A stretch of 64,000 nt of DNA from Aequorivita sp. H23M31. Lineage in GTDB: Bacteria > Bacteroidota > Bacteroidia > Flavobacteriales > Flavobacteriaceae. This document shows, one piece after another, positions 52,986 to 62,600 of the stretch (position 1 is its first letter; each line of letters starts with the position of its first letter). The stretch is from NCBI RefSeq assembly GCF_004022485.1, contig NZ_CP034951.1, positions 2,170,001 through 2,234,000 of the forward strand, in the 5' to 3' direction. Below the pieces are notes generated by a model. That model made no database searches, was not told where the DNA came from, and saw nothing but the letters and a program-made list of their open reading frames with translations. The position numbers were made by a program, and so were the translations under genes.

Positions 52986-54788
52986 TTATTTTTCGTTTTT
53001 AAACATTAAGGCTTGTCCTGCCCAGTCATCTCGTCTAGCTTTCCCTGGGAACTCACTGATAATTTCATCAAGAAGAGCATATTCTTCTTCTCCCATTCTA
53101 CTTATCTGATCGAAGGTGAAGATTCCCATCTGGTGGAGTTTTTGCTCCATTAGGGGTCCAATACCTTTAATCTTTTGTAAATCATCTTGAGCTTGAACTG
53201 CTGGATCAAAAGTTCCAACCAAAGCCAGTAAACGATTTATGTTGTGCCTATGTTTCTCAACATCCAATGGCAATACTTCAGCATCGTCATTCTCATCTGG
53301 ATCAAATGAATTCACAAAATGTTTTCCTTGAACATTGGCCGAGGGTCCAAAAGCAGCAGGATATTCCTCAACTTCCTGAACATGACTAACGTTATCACCG
53401 TGTTCCGCACGAAGTCTCTTAAAGCCAGCGCCAGATGTTTTCAAAATAGTTTTCACTTCAGCCTGCGCAATAACCGGGAATGTACGGGCATACAATAAGA
53501 AAAGTACGAAGAAAAATCCTATAGTTCCCATAAAAGTTCCTATGTCCACAAAAGTAGGTTGGAACATTGCCCAAGAAGATGTAAGACGGTCCTTACTCAA
53601 ATCCACCACAATAATATCAAACCGTTCGAACCACATACCGATGTTGATAATAAGTGCAACAAAGAATGTCCAACGAATATTTCTTCTTAGACTTTTCACC
53701 CAAAGTGAAAGTGGCACGACCATGTTACAGATTATCAATGCCCAGAAGGCCCACCAATAAGGTCCGGTAGCAGCTCCGAAAGATAGATATGTATAATTTT
53801 CATAAGGTACTCCGGAATACCATCCGATGAAATACTCAATAAGATAAGCTACTGCAACAATACCACCCGTTAGGATAATTACCTTGTTCATATACTCAAT
53901 ATGAAGTACGGTAATATAGTCTTCTAAGTGTGAAACTTTTCTCATTATAATAAGAAGCGTCTGCACCATTGCAAATCCAGAGAAAATCGCCCCCGCAACA
54001 AAATAAGGAGGATAGATTGTACTGTGCCATCCAGGAACTACAGAGGTAGCAAAGTCAAAGGATACAATAGTATGCACAGAAAGCACCAGCGGAGTTGCCA
54101 AACCGGCCAAAACCAAGGAAACCTCTTCAAAACGTTGCCAATCCTTTACACGTCCACTCCAACCAAAACTAAGGATGCCATATATCTTTTTTTGAAATGG
54201 ACTCTTGGTTCTATCTCGAATCATTGCAAAGTCAGGTAAAAGACCTGTCCACCAGAAAACAAGTGATATTGATAGATAGGTAGAGATCGCGAACACGTCC
54301 CAAAGTAGTGGTGAGTTAAAGTTAACCCACAGCGACCCAAATTGGTTGGGAAGCGGCAATACCCAATAAGCTAACCAAGGACGCCCCATGTGAATAATCG
54401 GGAACAAACCTGCCTGAACTACGGCAAAAATTGTCATTGCTTCCGCAGATCGGTTTACGGCCATTCTCCATTTCTGGCGGAAAAGTAAAAGTACCGCAGA
54501 AATCAGCGTTCCGGCGTGCCCAATACCTACCCACCAAACAAAGTTGGTAATATCCCAAGCCCATCCAATGGTCTTATTCAATCCCCATACTCCAATTCCA
54601 GTAGAAACCGTATAGATTATACATCCCAACCCCCATAAAAATGCAATAAGGGCAATGGTAAAAACTATCCACCAAGATTTATTAGCCTTTCCGAGTACGG
54701 GTGCCGCAATATCAACACTGATGTCATGATAGGACTTCTCTCCCAGAACCAAAGGCTCTCTAATAGGTGCTTCGTAGTGTGACGACAT
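52986..54788 (-). CDS. actC: Alternative complex III membrane subunit ActC (NrfD-like) with C-terminal HhH extension
   Basis: Residues 1 to about 445 of this 600-residue protein are an NrfD/PsrC-type quinol-binding membrane subunit with about 10 helices (WWVGIGHAGTLISAVLLLFR, MGRPWLAYWVLPLPNQFGSL, VSFDFATSVVPGWHSTIYPP). The last 150 residues are soluble. After an acidic linker comes a helix-hairpin-helix-like segment (DDLQKIKGIGPLMEQKLHQM, then GIFTFDQISRM) with a final DDWAGQA motif, as in small HhH proteins. This tail is cytoplasmic by topology and unexpected in a respiratory subunit. It is 35 bp after actB. Confidence 0.93.
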   Translation of the reverse strand: MSSHYEAPIREPLVLGEKSYHDISVDIAAPVLGKANKSWWIVFTIALIAFLWGLGCIIYTVSTGIGVWGLNKTIGWAWDITNFVWWVGIGHAGTLISAVLLLFRQKWRMAVNRSAEAMTIFAVVQAGLFPIIHMGRPWLAYWVLPLPNQFGSLWVNFNSPLLWDVFAISTYLSISLVFWWTGLLPDFAMIRDRTKSPFQKKIYGILSFGWSGRVKDWQRFEEVSLVLAGLATPLVLSVHTIVSFDFATSVVPGWHSTIYPPYFVAGAIFSGFAMVQTLLIIMRKVSHLEDYITVLHIEYMNKVIILTGGIVAVAYLIEYFIGWYSGVPYENYTYLSFGAATGPYWWAFWALIICNMVVPLSLWVKSLRRNIRWTFFVALIINIGMWFERFDIIVVDLSKDRLTSSWAMFQPTFVDIGTFMGTIGFFFVLFLLYARTFPVIAQAEVKTILKTSGAGFKRLRAEHGDNVSHVQEVEEYPAAFGPSANVQGKHFVNSFDPDENDDAEVLPLDVEKHRHNINRLLALVGTFDPAVQAQDDLQKIKGIGPLMEQKLHQMGIFTFDQISRMGEEEYALLDEIISEFPGKARRDDWAGQALMFKNEK

Positions 54789-54823
54789 ATTTATTTCTTA
54801 ATATTTGGTTCTTGATTAATGTT

Positions 54824-57800
54824 TTATTCTTCTGCTGTATTTCTCACCATCATCTGGTACATAACATTCGGCTTTGTGCCCAAATCTTCCAAGACGTGGT
54901 ACATACGGTCCCCATCTTTCAATTTGCGAATTTCAGAATCGGCATCATTGACGTCTCCAAAGACAATAGCTCCAGTATCACAAGCAATGGAACAGGCTGT
55001 TTGGAATTCGCCATCTTTTACCGGTCTTCCTTCACGCTTGGCTTCCAAAATAGTTAATTGAGTCATTTGGATGCACAATGAACATTTTTCCATAACTCCT
55101 CTGGAACGCACAACCACATCTGGGTTGAGAACCATTCGTCCAAGGTCATTGTTCATGTTATAGTCAAACTCGTCATTTTCATTATATAAAAACCAGTTGA
55201 ATCTTCGCACTTTGTATGGACAGTTGTTGGCACAATAACGAGTTCCAACGCATCTGTTATAAGCCATATGGTTTTGACCCTGACGACCGTGAGAAGTTGC
55301 GGCAACTGGACAAACAGTTTCGCAAGGAGCGTGGTTACAATGCTGACAAAGCATAGGTTGAAAAGCAACCTGCGGATTTTCGTAAGACGGATTCTCAATA
55401 ATAGAATACGTATCAAAAGCAGGAAGATTTTCTAAAGTCTCTATTTCTTCCTGGAAAGTATCACCAGCAGAATAATAGCGGTCAATTCGCAACCAGTGCA
55501 TATCGCGGAACTTTCTTACCTCATCCTTTCCTACTACAGGAATGTTGTTTTCGGCGTGGCAAGCAATAACACATGCCCCACAACCGGTACAGGTATTCAA
55601 ATCGATAGACATATTGAAATGATGCCCGATGGATTCATCAAAAGGACTCCATATATCTGCCTTACGGTCTCTTACTGTTACGTGTTGATGATCGTATTCT
55701 ACTGTTGGAATAGGATTGAAAAAATCCTTATCCTTAGTATTGAAAATCTCAATTGTAGTTTCTTTAATAATATCCTCACTACGGCCAGCCATAGTATTTT
55801 GCAACTGCACGCAAGCAAATTCGTGCATACCCCCTACTTTTTCAAGGGTGACGTTTTGGACAGAAGAAAAATTCTGGTATAATGGATAGGCATTTAAACC
55901 AGTTCGCATTTCGGCTTGAATAGAAGCAGTTTTTCCGTAACCCAAGGCCATACCAACCGAACCTCTTGCTTGTCCTGGCTGTATAATAACGGGAACGTTC
56001 TCTATTACCACGTTACCCAACTTTATATTCACATAGCTACCATCCAAAGCACCATTGGAAACGTGTTTGTTCACAAGTCCTAAGTCTTTGGCATCTGCAG
56101 CCGAAACTGTCACATAGTTATCCCAAGAAGCTCTGGTGATAGGATCCGGGAATTCCTGCAACCAAGGGTTATTCGCCTGACGACCATCACCCATACCGGT
56201 TTTGGTATATAGGGTAAGCTCAAGACCAGAGGTATCCTGAGTATTAAATAACGCTCCATCAGAAGAACTACTTTCCATAACGCCTGCTCCTTCTGTAGAA
56301 GTTGCCTTCCCATAAGCAAAGATTTCAGAATCGCTAACGGTGCAACCATCGTGAAGCGCCTGGCTCCAAGTTTTATCAGTTAAAATGGAACTTGTCCAAT
56401 TTTCTTTTATATAATCGTAATAACTCTTATTGGATCCTGTCCATTTCAATAAAGAGTCCTGAAACTGTCTAGTATTGAACAAAGGACGGATAGTAGGCTG
56501 GGTAAGGCTATAACTTCCCTTTTTCATTTCTATGTCATCCCAAGATTCAAGGTAATGGGGAGTAGCAGCAACCATTTTAGCCAAAGCAGCGGTTGCCTCT
56601 TTCTTCATTCCAAAAGCAAGGGTCATTTCAAGATTTTTATATGCCTCAGCAAATTCTTTCCCGTTTGGCAATGAATAAACTGGATCCACATCAACGGTAA
56701 TTAAACCTTTGATACTTCCAGACATTACACCGTTTACAACGGCCAGAACTTCAGAATTACTTCCTTGTCTTATTAGTCGCGGTTTTGACGAATCCATCGC
56801 CTCGCTATTGGCGTTAAAATCCAAAGCGATTTTCTGTGCTTCAACAAAGGGAAGCCCTGTAATTATCAACGCTCGGTTTCCAGCCTTGTGAAGTTGCGCT
56901 TTAGCTTTGTTAACTGCATCAGCAATATTTTCCGGAAGACCAGAAGTACTTCCACCCGTTAAAGCCTTAAGTACTTGCAGCTGCTGTGAAGGGGTAGCTG
57001 GAATTCTTTTATCTGCTTTTCCACCAGTTAATGTAAGGTTTGCTTCAAATTGAATATGTCTGGATATCTTTCCATTTTTAGGCAGACGGCTCTGGGCATA
57101 ACTTTTACTGTGCCCACCGCCTTGCCAATCTCCCAAGAAATCTGCACCAACTGAAACAACAACATCTGCCTTTGAGAAGTCGTAATCCGGAAGGGCTCTA
57201 AAACCGTATTTATTTTGGAATGCATCAAGCACCTCAGAACTTGATACGGTATCGTACACCACGTGGCGGACGTTTGGATATTTGGCTATAAATTCAGAAA
57301 TCAATTTTGATGTAGAAGGACTGGCAAAAGTACGGGTAAGCAGAACGATGTCCTTACCGGTCATTTCATTCATCTTCTGGGCCATCGCGGTATCAAATTC
57401 AGGCCAAGAAACGTCGGCGCCGTCTATTTGTGGGCCAGCAAGTCGATTTTTATCATATAAAGAAAGAACAGATGCCTGAACCCTGGCATTCACGCTACCA
57501 CTGTTTTTGGCCAAATCGTTAGGCTGAACTTTGATAGGCCGTCCTTCTCTTGTTTTTACAAGAACATTGGCAAAATCAAACCCATCGGCCATGGTCGATG
57601 CGTAATAATTTGCTACTCCCGGAACTATTTCATCGGGCAATAAAACATAGGGAATCGATTTGATTACAGGACCATCACAAGCTGCCAATGTTGCGGCAGC
57701 AGTGGAAAAGCCCACATATTTCAAGAAATCACGACGGGTGGTAGAGGAAGCCTCTAGCGCCTCCTTATTGCCAAGAAATTCGTCAGTCGGGATTTCAGTT

Positions 57801-57889
57801 ACAAACTCTTTTTGCTCGAGCCCCTGAACAATTTTGCTATCTGGGTTAAGCTCTTCAAAACTCTTCCAGTATTTCTTGTTTGATGCCAT
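54824..57889 (-). CDS. actB: Alternative complex III iron-sulfur/molybdopterin-like subunit ActB
   Basis: This 1021-residue protein has a Tat-type signal TTRRDFLKYVGFS followed by LAAC (about 51-70). A large region resembling the molybdopterin oxidoreductase fold comes next (no cofactor expected in ACIII). The C-terminal ferredoxin-like region (about 745-1000) has four Cys clusters: CTGCGACVIACHAENN, CQHCNHAPCETVCPVAA, CVGTRYCANNCPYKVRR and CSLCIQM with CSIACDTGAI. It relays electrons from quinol to the haem subunits on the periplasmic side. It lies 153 bp after actA and 35 bp before actC. Confidence 0.95.
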   Translation of the reverse strand: MASNKKYWKSFEELNPDSKIVQGLEQKEFVTEIPTDEFLGNKEALEASSTTRRDFLKYVGFSTAAATLAACDGPVIKSIPYVLLPDEIVPGVANYYASTMADGFDFANVLVKTREGRPIKVQPNDLAKNSGSVNARVQASVLSLYDKNRLAGPQIDGADVSWPEFDTAMAQKMNEMTGKDIVLLTRTFASPSTSKLISEFIAKYPNVRHVVYDTVSSSEVLDAFQNKYGFRALPDYDFSKADVVVSVGADFLGDWQGGGHSKSYAQSRLPKNGKISRHIQFEANLTLTGGKADKRIPATPSQQLQVLKALTGGSTSGLPENIADAVNKAKAQLHKAGNRALIITGLPFVEAQKIALDFNANSEAMDSSKPRLIRQGSNSEVLAVVNGVMSGSIKGLITVDVDPVYSLPNGKEFAEAYKNLEMTLAFGMKKEATAALAKMVAATPHYLESWDDIEMKKGSYSLTQPTIRPLFNTRQFQDSLLKWTGSNKSYYDYIKENWTSSILTDKTWSQALHDGCTVSDSEIFAYGKATSTEGAGVMESSSSDGALFNTQDTSGLELTLYTKTGMGDGRQANNPWLQEFPDPITRASWDNYVTVSAADAKDLGLVNKHVSNGALDGSYVNIKLGNVVIENVPVIIQPGQARGSVGMALGYGKTASIQAEMRTGLNAYPLYQNFSSVQNVTLEKVGGMHEFACVQLQNTMAGRSEDIIKETTIEIFNTKDKDFFNPIPTVEYDHQHVTVRDRKADIWSPFDESIGHHFNMSIDLNTCTGCGACVIACHAENNIPVVGKDEVRKFRDMHWLRIDRYYSAGDTFQEEIETLENLPAFDTYSIIENPSYENPQVAFQPMLCQHCNHAPCETVCPVAATSHGRQGQNHMAYNRCVGTRYCANNCPYKVRRFNWFLYNENDEFDYNMNNDLGRMVLNPDVVVRSRGVMEKCSLCIQMTQLTILEAKREGRPVKDGEFQTACSIACDTGAIVFGDVNDADSEIRKLKDGDRMYHVLEDLGTKPNVMYQMMVRNTAEE

Positions 57890-58042
57890 ATTATTTGTTT
57901 ACGATTTTTGATGCACAATCTTTGACGGCGACGATTCTTGATTTTCTCGTATTAACCAATATTCTAATCACCTTTTCGTAAATCGTATATCGTAATTTTA
58001 AATTTTATTTATAATCCAACTTCTAAAAACTTAGGAATCTTC

Positions 58043-59401
58043 CTAATAGTGGCACTTGCCACATTCCAAACCACCTAATTCTGCAATGGTTAATTTTTCC
58101 ACTCCATATTTTTTGGAGAGTTCTTCGTGAATTTTTGCATAGTACTCATTCGATTCCAAATTGACATTGGTTTCTCGGTGACAGTTAATACACCATCCCA
58201 TTGTAAGTGGCGCAAACTGCTCTACCACCTCCATATTCTCAATCTCACCGTGACAAGTTTGACAGGCAATACCTGCTACAGTAACGTGCTGCGAGTGATT
58301 GAAATAAACGAAGTCTGGAAGGTTATGAATTCGAACCCATTTTACCGGTTCTGTTTTACCAGTATATTCTTGGTTATCCACATCCCAGCCAACAGCTTTG
58401 TACAGCTTGGCTATTTCACCATCGTAAAATTCCTTGGAATATTCAGGAGTGGCCGTTTCCTCGGCAACCTCAGAAATGTTTTTATGACAATTCATACAAA
58501 CATTCAAAGATGGAATTCCTGAAGTTTGACTCTTTCTAGCAGAACTATGGCAGAAGTTACAATCTATACCATTGTCGCCTGCGTGAATTTTATGGGAATA
58601 ATGAATAGGTTGAACAGGCTGATAACCTTGATCTACGCCTACTTGCATCAAATATCCAAATGCAAAATAAGTGGCTGCAAGAATAAAAAACACTGAAACC
58701 ACTAAAACCAAAAACTGATTGTGGATAAATGCTTTCCATATAGGAGTATGCTTTTCCCTTTCTTCTGGTGTAACATCAATTCCTTTGGCTACGGCGATTC
58801 TCTTTAAGGTTCCATAAACCAAGAATAGCATAATCACTAAGAGCACAAAAATAAGCACCAACGCTCCCAGGACTAGACCATTGGATACTCCGCCGCCGCT
58901 GGATGCAGCTGGTTGTGTGGCCGCAGTATCGGGAGTTACCTCCCCGGCAGGAGCTGATTTTGGTTGATCCAAATAAGCTAAAATATTATCAATGTCTCCT
59001 TCAGAAAGCGCTGGAAACGGAGGCATGGGCATTTTATTATATTCCTCAAAAATCTTTACCGCCGACGCATCGCCAGCACTAATAAGTGACTGACTATTGG
59101 TGATCCACTTATGCAACCAGTCGCGGCTCTCTTTATCAGAAATACCTCTTAGTGGTGGTCCAACTGCCTTCTTGTCCAATTTGTGACAAGCAGCACAATT
59201 GGCTTTAAACAAAGATTCCCCAGCAGCAACGTCGCCACTAGCATCCCCTGGTACTTTTGCCGGAGGCGCAGCATCCTCTGCAGGAGTAGCTGTTACGGCA
59301 GGCTCATCTTGGGAATATATGGTAGTTGAAAAAGTTAGCAGGAACACTAACAGGAGAAGCGGCAATTGTGAGCGTAGATATAAAAAATTTACCTTTTTCA
59401 T
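58043..59401 (-). CDS. actA: Alternative complex III multihaem cytochrome ActA with fused cytochrome c domain
   Basis: This protein is 452 residues from the ATG at 59401; a longer frame to 59506 lacks a family-like N-terminus, and the signal peptide (MKKVNFLYLRSQLPLLLLVF) begins at 59401. Six CxxCH haem sites are visible: CAACHK in an N-terminal class I cytochrome domain, then CNFCHS, CMNCHK, CQTCHG, CINCHR and CGKCHY at the very end. A Pro/Ala-rich linker and two helices (about 175-195 and 225-245) separate the two parts. It heads the operon and has a good promoter upstream. Confidence 0.94.
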   Translation of the reverse strand: MKKVNFLYLRSQLPLLLLVFLLTFSTTIYSQDEPAVTATPAEDAAPPAKVPGDASGDVAAGESLFKANCAACHKLDKKAVGPPLRGISDKESRDWLHKWITNSQSLISAGDASAVKIFEEYNKMPMPPFPALSEGDIDNILAYLDQPKSAPAGEVTPDTAATQPAASSGGGVSNGLVLGALVLIFVLLVIMLFLVYGTLKRIAVAKGIDVTPEEREKHTPIWKAFIHNQFLVLVVSVFFILAATYFAFGYLMQVGVDQGYQPVQPIHYSHKIHAGDNGIDCNFCHSSARKSQTSGIPSLNVCMNCHKNISEVAEETATPEYSKEFYDGEIAKLYKAVGWDVDNQEYTGKTEPVKWVRIHNLPDFVYFNHSQHVTVAGIACQTCHGEIENMEVVEQFAPLTMGWCINCHRETNVNLESNEYYAKIHEELSKKYGVEKLTIAELGGLECGKCHY

Positions 59402-59495
59402 ACTATGGGTTAAAATTATGGTCGATTTACTGGCACAGAATTGGATAACGAACAGAACTTGGTTAAATACCCATCTTGTGGCACAATTTGAGGGA

Positions 59496-59524
59496 CAAAA
59501 ATACATTATAAAGTCGATTTCAAA
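59496..59524 (-). promoter_or_regulatory. Probable Bacteroidetes-type promoter of the act-cox operon
   Basis: On the minus strand TTTG (59521-59524), 17 bases, then TATTTTTG (59496-59503, TAnnTTTG class). This is the -33/-7 layout of the Bacteroidetes primary sigma factor. It leaves a leader of about 90 bases before the actA ATG. Confidence 0.55.
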
Positions 59525-59570
59525 AATGCAAACAAAGTGTTAACCCATAATTTATATCTGTTCTAAATAA

Positions 59571-59578
59571 TAAATTTG
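59571..59578 (+). promoter_or_regulatory. Possible -7 element of the SPOR gene
   Basis: TAAATTTG matches TAnnTTTG and lies 49 bp before the ATG at 59627. No convincing -33 box is seen. Confidence 0.35.
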
Positions 59579-59626
59579 GGCGTTCCAGAGTTATTAAGTT
59601 TTACATTTGCAAAAAGAATTTTTCTT

Positions 59627-60022
59627 ATGAAATCGCAAATCTATTCCAAACTAATTATAACCAGCATTTTATTGGTTTTTGCCTGCAGCTTGGGAATGGC
59701 CCAGAGCGCAACACTTACCATTCATCAGGACCCTAAAATCACAGAATTGCTGAGTTTGAAGAAAGATCTTGAAAAGGAAAACAAACTCACCGATGGCTAT
59801 ACCATCCAGCTTTATTACGGTGAAATGGACAAAGCCAGCCAGATCTTAATAAAATACAGAGGAAGTTATGGACAGTGGCCGGCTTCAATTGAATATGAAA
59901 CTCCCAATTATAAAGTCTGGGCAGGAAATTTCTCCACCCGTATAGAAGCAGAACGAGCGCTATTGGATATACAAAAAAACTTTTCATCAGCCTTTATCTT
60001 AAAACCAGACCGTAGAAAATAA
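59627..60022 (+). CDS. SPOR domain protein
   Basis: This protein is 131 residues from the ATG at 59627; an upstream TTG frame overlaps the putative promoter and adds no signal peptide. A signal peptide (about 1-26, ending GMAQ) is followed by a helical linker and a SPOR-like fold (GYTIQLYYGEMDKASQILIK, YKVWAGNFSTRIEAERALLD). SPOR domains bind denuded peptidoglycan glycan strands, often at division sites. It is divergent from actA and convergent with the sigma factor gene. Confidence 0.85.
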   Translation: MKSQIYSKLIITSILLVFACSLGMAQSATLTIHQDPKITELLSLKKDLEKENKLTDGYTIQLYYGEMDKASQILIKYRGSYGQWPASIEYETPNYKVWAGNFSTRIEAERALLDIQKNFSSAFILKPDRRK

Positions 60023-60050
60023 GATTAGAGTTGCGAATAATCTTTGGAAA

Positions 60051-60695
60051 TTAGGAAGAAATATCTTTGGTCCGCAAGGTCTTCATCCCTTTGGCTACTA
60101 ATTTATCACAATAAATTAAATCGAACTCGAAAATTTCCTCGGGAGAATAGGTTTTCTTTATCTCCTCCTTTAACATGGACTTTGATCGGCTAAGTCTGGT
60201 TTTTACATTCCCTTCCGTAATCTTTAAAGCCTGGGAGGTTTCGCGAACACTCATTCCATTTAGTTCCCTTAGAGTAAAAACCAATCTATAGCTTTCGGGA
60301 ATTCTGTGAATGGCAGCTTCTAAAATCTCCTTAAGCTCATCATTTTGAACCCTGTCCTTTGTTTCCTCACTTTGGTTTTCAAGAAATGATTTGGAATTTT
60401 CTGTGATTTCACCGCTTAAGGGAATTCCGTGTTGCTTATATTTCTGTTTTTTATGAAAACAATTGTTGAGCATAATCCGAACAATCCAAGTTTTGAAAGA
60501 GGCACGATTTTCAAAATTTTTCAGATTTATAAAAACATCGATATAGGTTTCCTGCATTAAATCCTCTACGTCATTATGGTTGAAGCCATAGGATTTTCCC
60601 ACTTTGTACAAATATCCATTGTACCGCCGCATTATTTTTTCATAGCTTTCGATATTTCCAGAAAGGACCAGTGAAATTATTTCAATATCTTTCAT
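60051..60695 (-). CDS. ECF-type RNA polymerase sigma factor
   Basis: This 214-residue protein has sigma region 2 (about 20-90, DVEDLMQETYIDVFINLKNF) and region 4 (about 130-185, YRLVFTLRELNGMSVRETSQ, then ALKITEGNVKTRLSRSKSML). No anti-sigma factor gene follows, and the short C-terminal extension (about 185-214, with one Cys) may have a regulatory role. The downstream neighbour is convergent. It may control the cupredoxin/DUF4142 genes next to it, but that is only proximity. Confidence 0.93.
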   Translation of the reverse strand: MKDIEIISLVLSGNIESYEKIMRRYNGYLYKVGKSYGFNHNDVEDLMQETYIDVFINLKNFENRASFKTWIVRIMLNNCFHKKQKYKQHGIPLSGEITENSKSFLENQSEETKDRVQNDELKEILEAAIHRIPESYRLVFTLRELNGMSVRETSQALKITEGNVKTRLSRSKSMLKEEIKKTYSPEEIFEFDLIYCDKLVAKGMKTLRTKDISS

Positions 60696-60820
60696 GTAAA
60701 TTGTGATGGTCGTAATAAACTTGGATGGAGGGTTACTTGCTTTTTAGAGTAAATATACCGAAAAAAATTAAAAATTTCTCTTAGCCATAATCCACATAAA
60801 TTAAGTAAAGATTACAAAGA

Positions 60821-60858
60821 CAAAAGAACCGCTAAAACTAAAGTTCCAGCGGCTCTTT
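60821..60858 (-). terminator. Terminator after the cupredoxin gene
   Basis: AAAGAaCCGCT (60823-60833) pairs with AGCGGcTCTTT (60848-60858), with a T-run in the minus direction. It lies 45 bp past the stop codon at 60904. Confidence 0.7.
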
Positions 60859-60903
60859 CATCAAAAATAAGGAGATCCATCACTACCTCCTCAAAAAACT
60901 TAC

Positions 60904-61332
60904 TTAAGGATCCACAAATAATTTCCCTTTCATCGTTATATGGATGCTACAAAAATAGTCGTAGCTCTTATCGACCTTCATTTTCCAGGATTCACCGGGA
61001 GCCAAAGGACCAGAAGTCCAATTTTTATTTGGGAATTCACTGGCATCGTGAGGCACTATGTCCTTATTGATCCATACCACAGTAGCACCCTTTTTCAGAT
61101 GAAGTTCCTTCGGGTGAAATTCCATTCCGATAATTACGATTGTATCCTTACCAATATGCAATTCTCTTTTCACATTTTCTGATGCAACAGTATCCATATG
61201 TGTGTTTTGGGCATCTTCGTTTGAAATAGCTGGCGTTTCCGATTTTTTATTGGAATTGCAGCTTACAACTAGAAAAATCAAAATTACATATTTCCCAATT
61301 CCACTGGTCATAAATGAAAGGTCTAAAATCAT
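60904..61332 (-). CDS. Cupredoxin (plastocyanin-like) lipoprotein
   Basis: This 142-residue protein has a lipoprotein signal (LIFLVVSCNSNKK, cysteine near 25; another ATG seven codons in is possible). A blue-copper fold follows (about 55-142). Likely type 1 copper ligands are His in IVPHDASEFP and the Cys, His and Met of FCSIHITMKG. It would carry electrons or copper in the periplasm. Its ATG overlaps the stop of the DUF4142 gene by 4 bp, so the two are translationally coupled. Confidence 0.88.
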   Translation of the reverse strand: MILDLSFMTSGIGKYVILIFLVVSCNSNKKSETPAISNEDAQNTHMDTVASENVKRELHIGKDTIVIIGMEFHPKELHLKKGATVVWINKDIVPHDASEFPNKNWTSGPLAPGESWKMKVDKSYDYFCSIHITMKGKLFVDP

Positions 61333-62330
61333 TTCAAATCTGCTTGGGCTTTTTTGGCCATTTCTAAGTGATGTTCAAACAAAGGAACGGCACTTTGCAA
61401 CAGGTCCCTAAGTTCTTCATTTTGGGTTTGCGGAATCAAAGTGTTTTTAACAATAGAAATCGCTGCCTCATGATAAGAAACTTCATTATCGATATAAGCC
61501 TTGTCAAACTCTTTACCCTTTTTGGAATTTAGATCAGCCTTGATTTTTTCCGCACCGTCCAACAAAGATTGTGTAGTTGGATTGTCCTCTGGAGTTACGC
61601 CTAATTTTCCGGCAAGATCCACTGCCTTTTTTATAATTGCAGAGTGATCATCTACCATAGTTTGTGCAAATTTTTTCACTTCGGCATTACTACCTTTTTT
61701 AAGGGCAATTTTACCGTATTCCACATCAATCTGATTTGCAGTTACGGCAATAGACGCAATCTGGGCATCATTTAGTTCAGGAGCGTTGGCAATACCAGAT
61801 TGTGCCTGTTTGGCCATTTCCAAATGATGTTCCAACAGCGGAAGCACACTTTGCAATAAATCCTTGAGCTCTTGGTTTTCAGCTTGTGGAATTAATTTGT
61901 CCTTCACGGTCGAGATTACCGCCTCGTGGTAAGATACTTCGTTATTTATATATGCTTTGTCAAAAGCCATCCCCGATTTAGAGTTCAAATCCTCTTTCTC
62001 TTTCTTCGCACCGTCTAAAAGCGACTGGGTTGTAGCATTGTCTTCTGGGGTAACATTCAATTTTTTAGCCAAATCAGTTGCTTTTCCAATAATGGCCGTA
62101 TGATCATCGATCATAGTCTGCGCAAATTTTTGGATCTCGGGATTTGAGGATTTATCCAATGCAATTTTTCCATAATCCACATCTATCTGATTTGCCGTTA
62201 CAGCTATGGACGCTATTTCAGCATCATTCAGTGCATTGGGATCCTTTTTCTTTTCGTTACAGCTCGCTAAGAAAAAAAGGATGCTCGCGGTTAAAACAAT
62301 TGTTTTAAAAATTCTTTTTTTTGTTTTCAT
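61329..62330 (-). CDS. Lipoprotein with two DUF4142 domains
   Basis: This 333-residue protein has a lipoprotein signal (SILFFLASCNEKK). Two copies of a DUF4142 four-helix bundle follow, at about 38-182 and 188-333. Each has the same landmarks: IASIAVTANQIDV(D/E)YGKI, KFAQTM(I/V)DDH, TTQSLLDGA, FDKAYI(N/D)NEVSYHEA and LLEHHLEMAK. The halves are about 70-80 percent identical by eye, so this is a recent internal duplication. The conserved DDH and YHEA residues suggest a ferritin-like fold. Function is unknown; the family is often linked to stress in Bacteroidetes. Confidence 0.9.
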   Translation of the reverse strand: MKTKKRIFKTIVLTASILFFLASCNEKKKDPNALNDAEIASIAVTANQIDVDYGKIALDKSSNPEIQKFAQTMIDDHTAIIGKATDLAKKLNVTPEDNATTQSLLDGAKKEKEDLNSKSGMAFDKAYINNEVSYHEAVISTVKDKLIPQAENQELKDLLQSVLPLLEHHLEMAKQAQSGIANAPELNDAQIASIAVTANQIDVEYGKIALKKGSNAEVKKFAQTMVDDHSAIIKKAVDLAGKLGVTPEDNPTTQSLLDGAEKIKADLNSKKGKEFDKAYIDNEVSYHEAAISIVKNTLIPQTQNEELRDLLQSAVPLFEHHLEMAKKAQADLK

Positions 62331-62600
62331 GTTATCTTATGTATTTAGTAATGGTTTATTTTGTAGCTCTTAAAATTTCTTTTTTTGAACGTAAATTCAC
62401 CTATCATTATATTCGTCGTTCACGCTCTAAAACACATTAGAGTAAAGAAAACACAAAAAGGTTACAAAAAAATTCAGAAAACCTATCACTCCCTTTAGTT
62501 ACTTATTAAATTGAGGGAATTTTGGCAGACAACCAACTAAAAAATACAAACTTGAAACGTCTCGAATTTAATTGGAGGTTGATTTTGGCAACAGACAATA

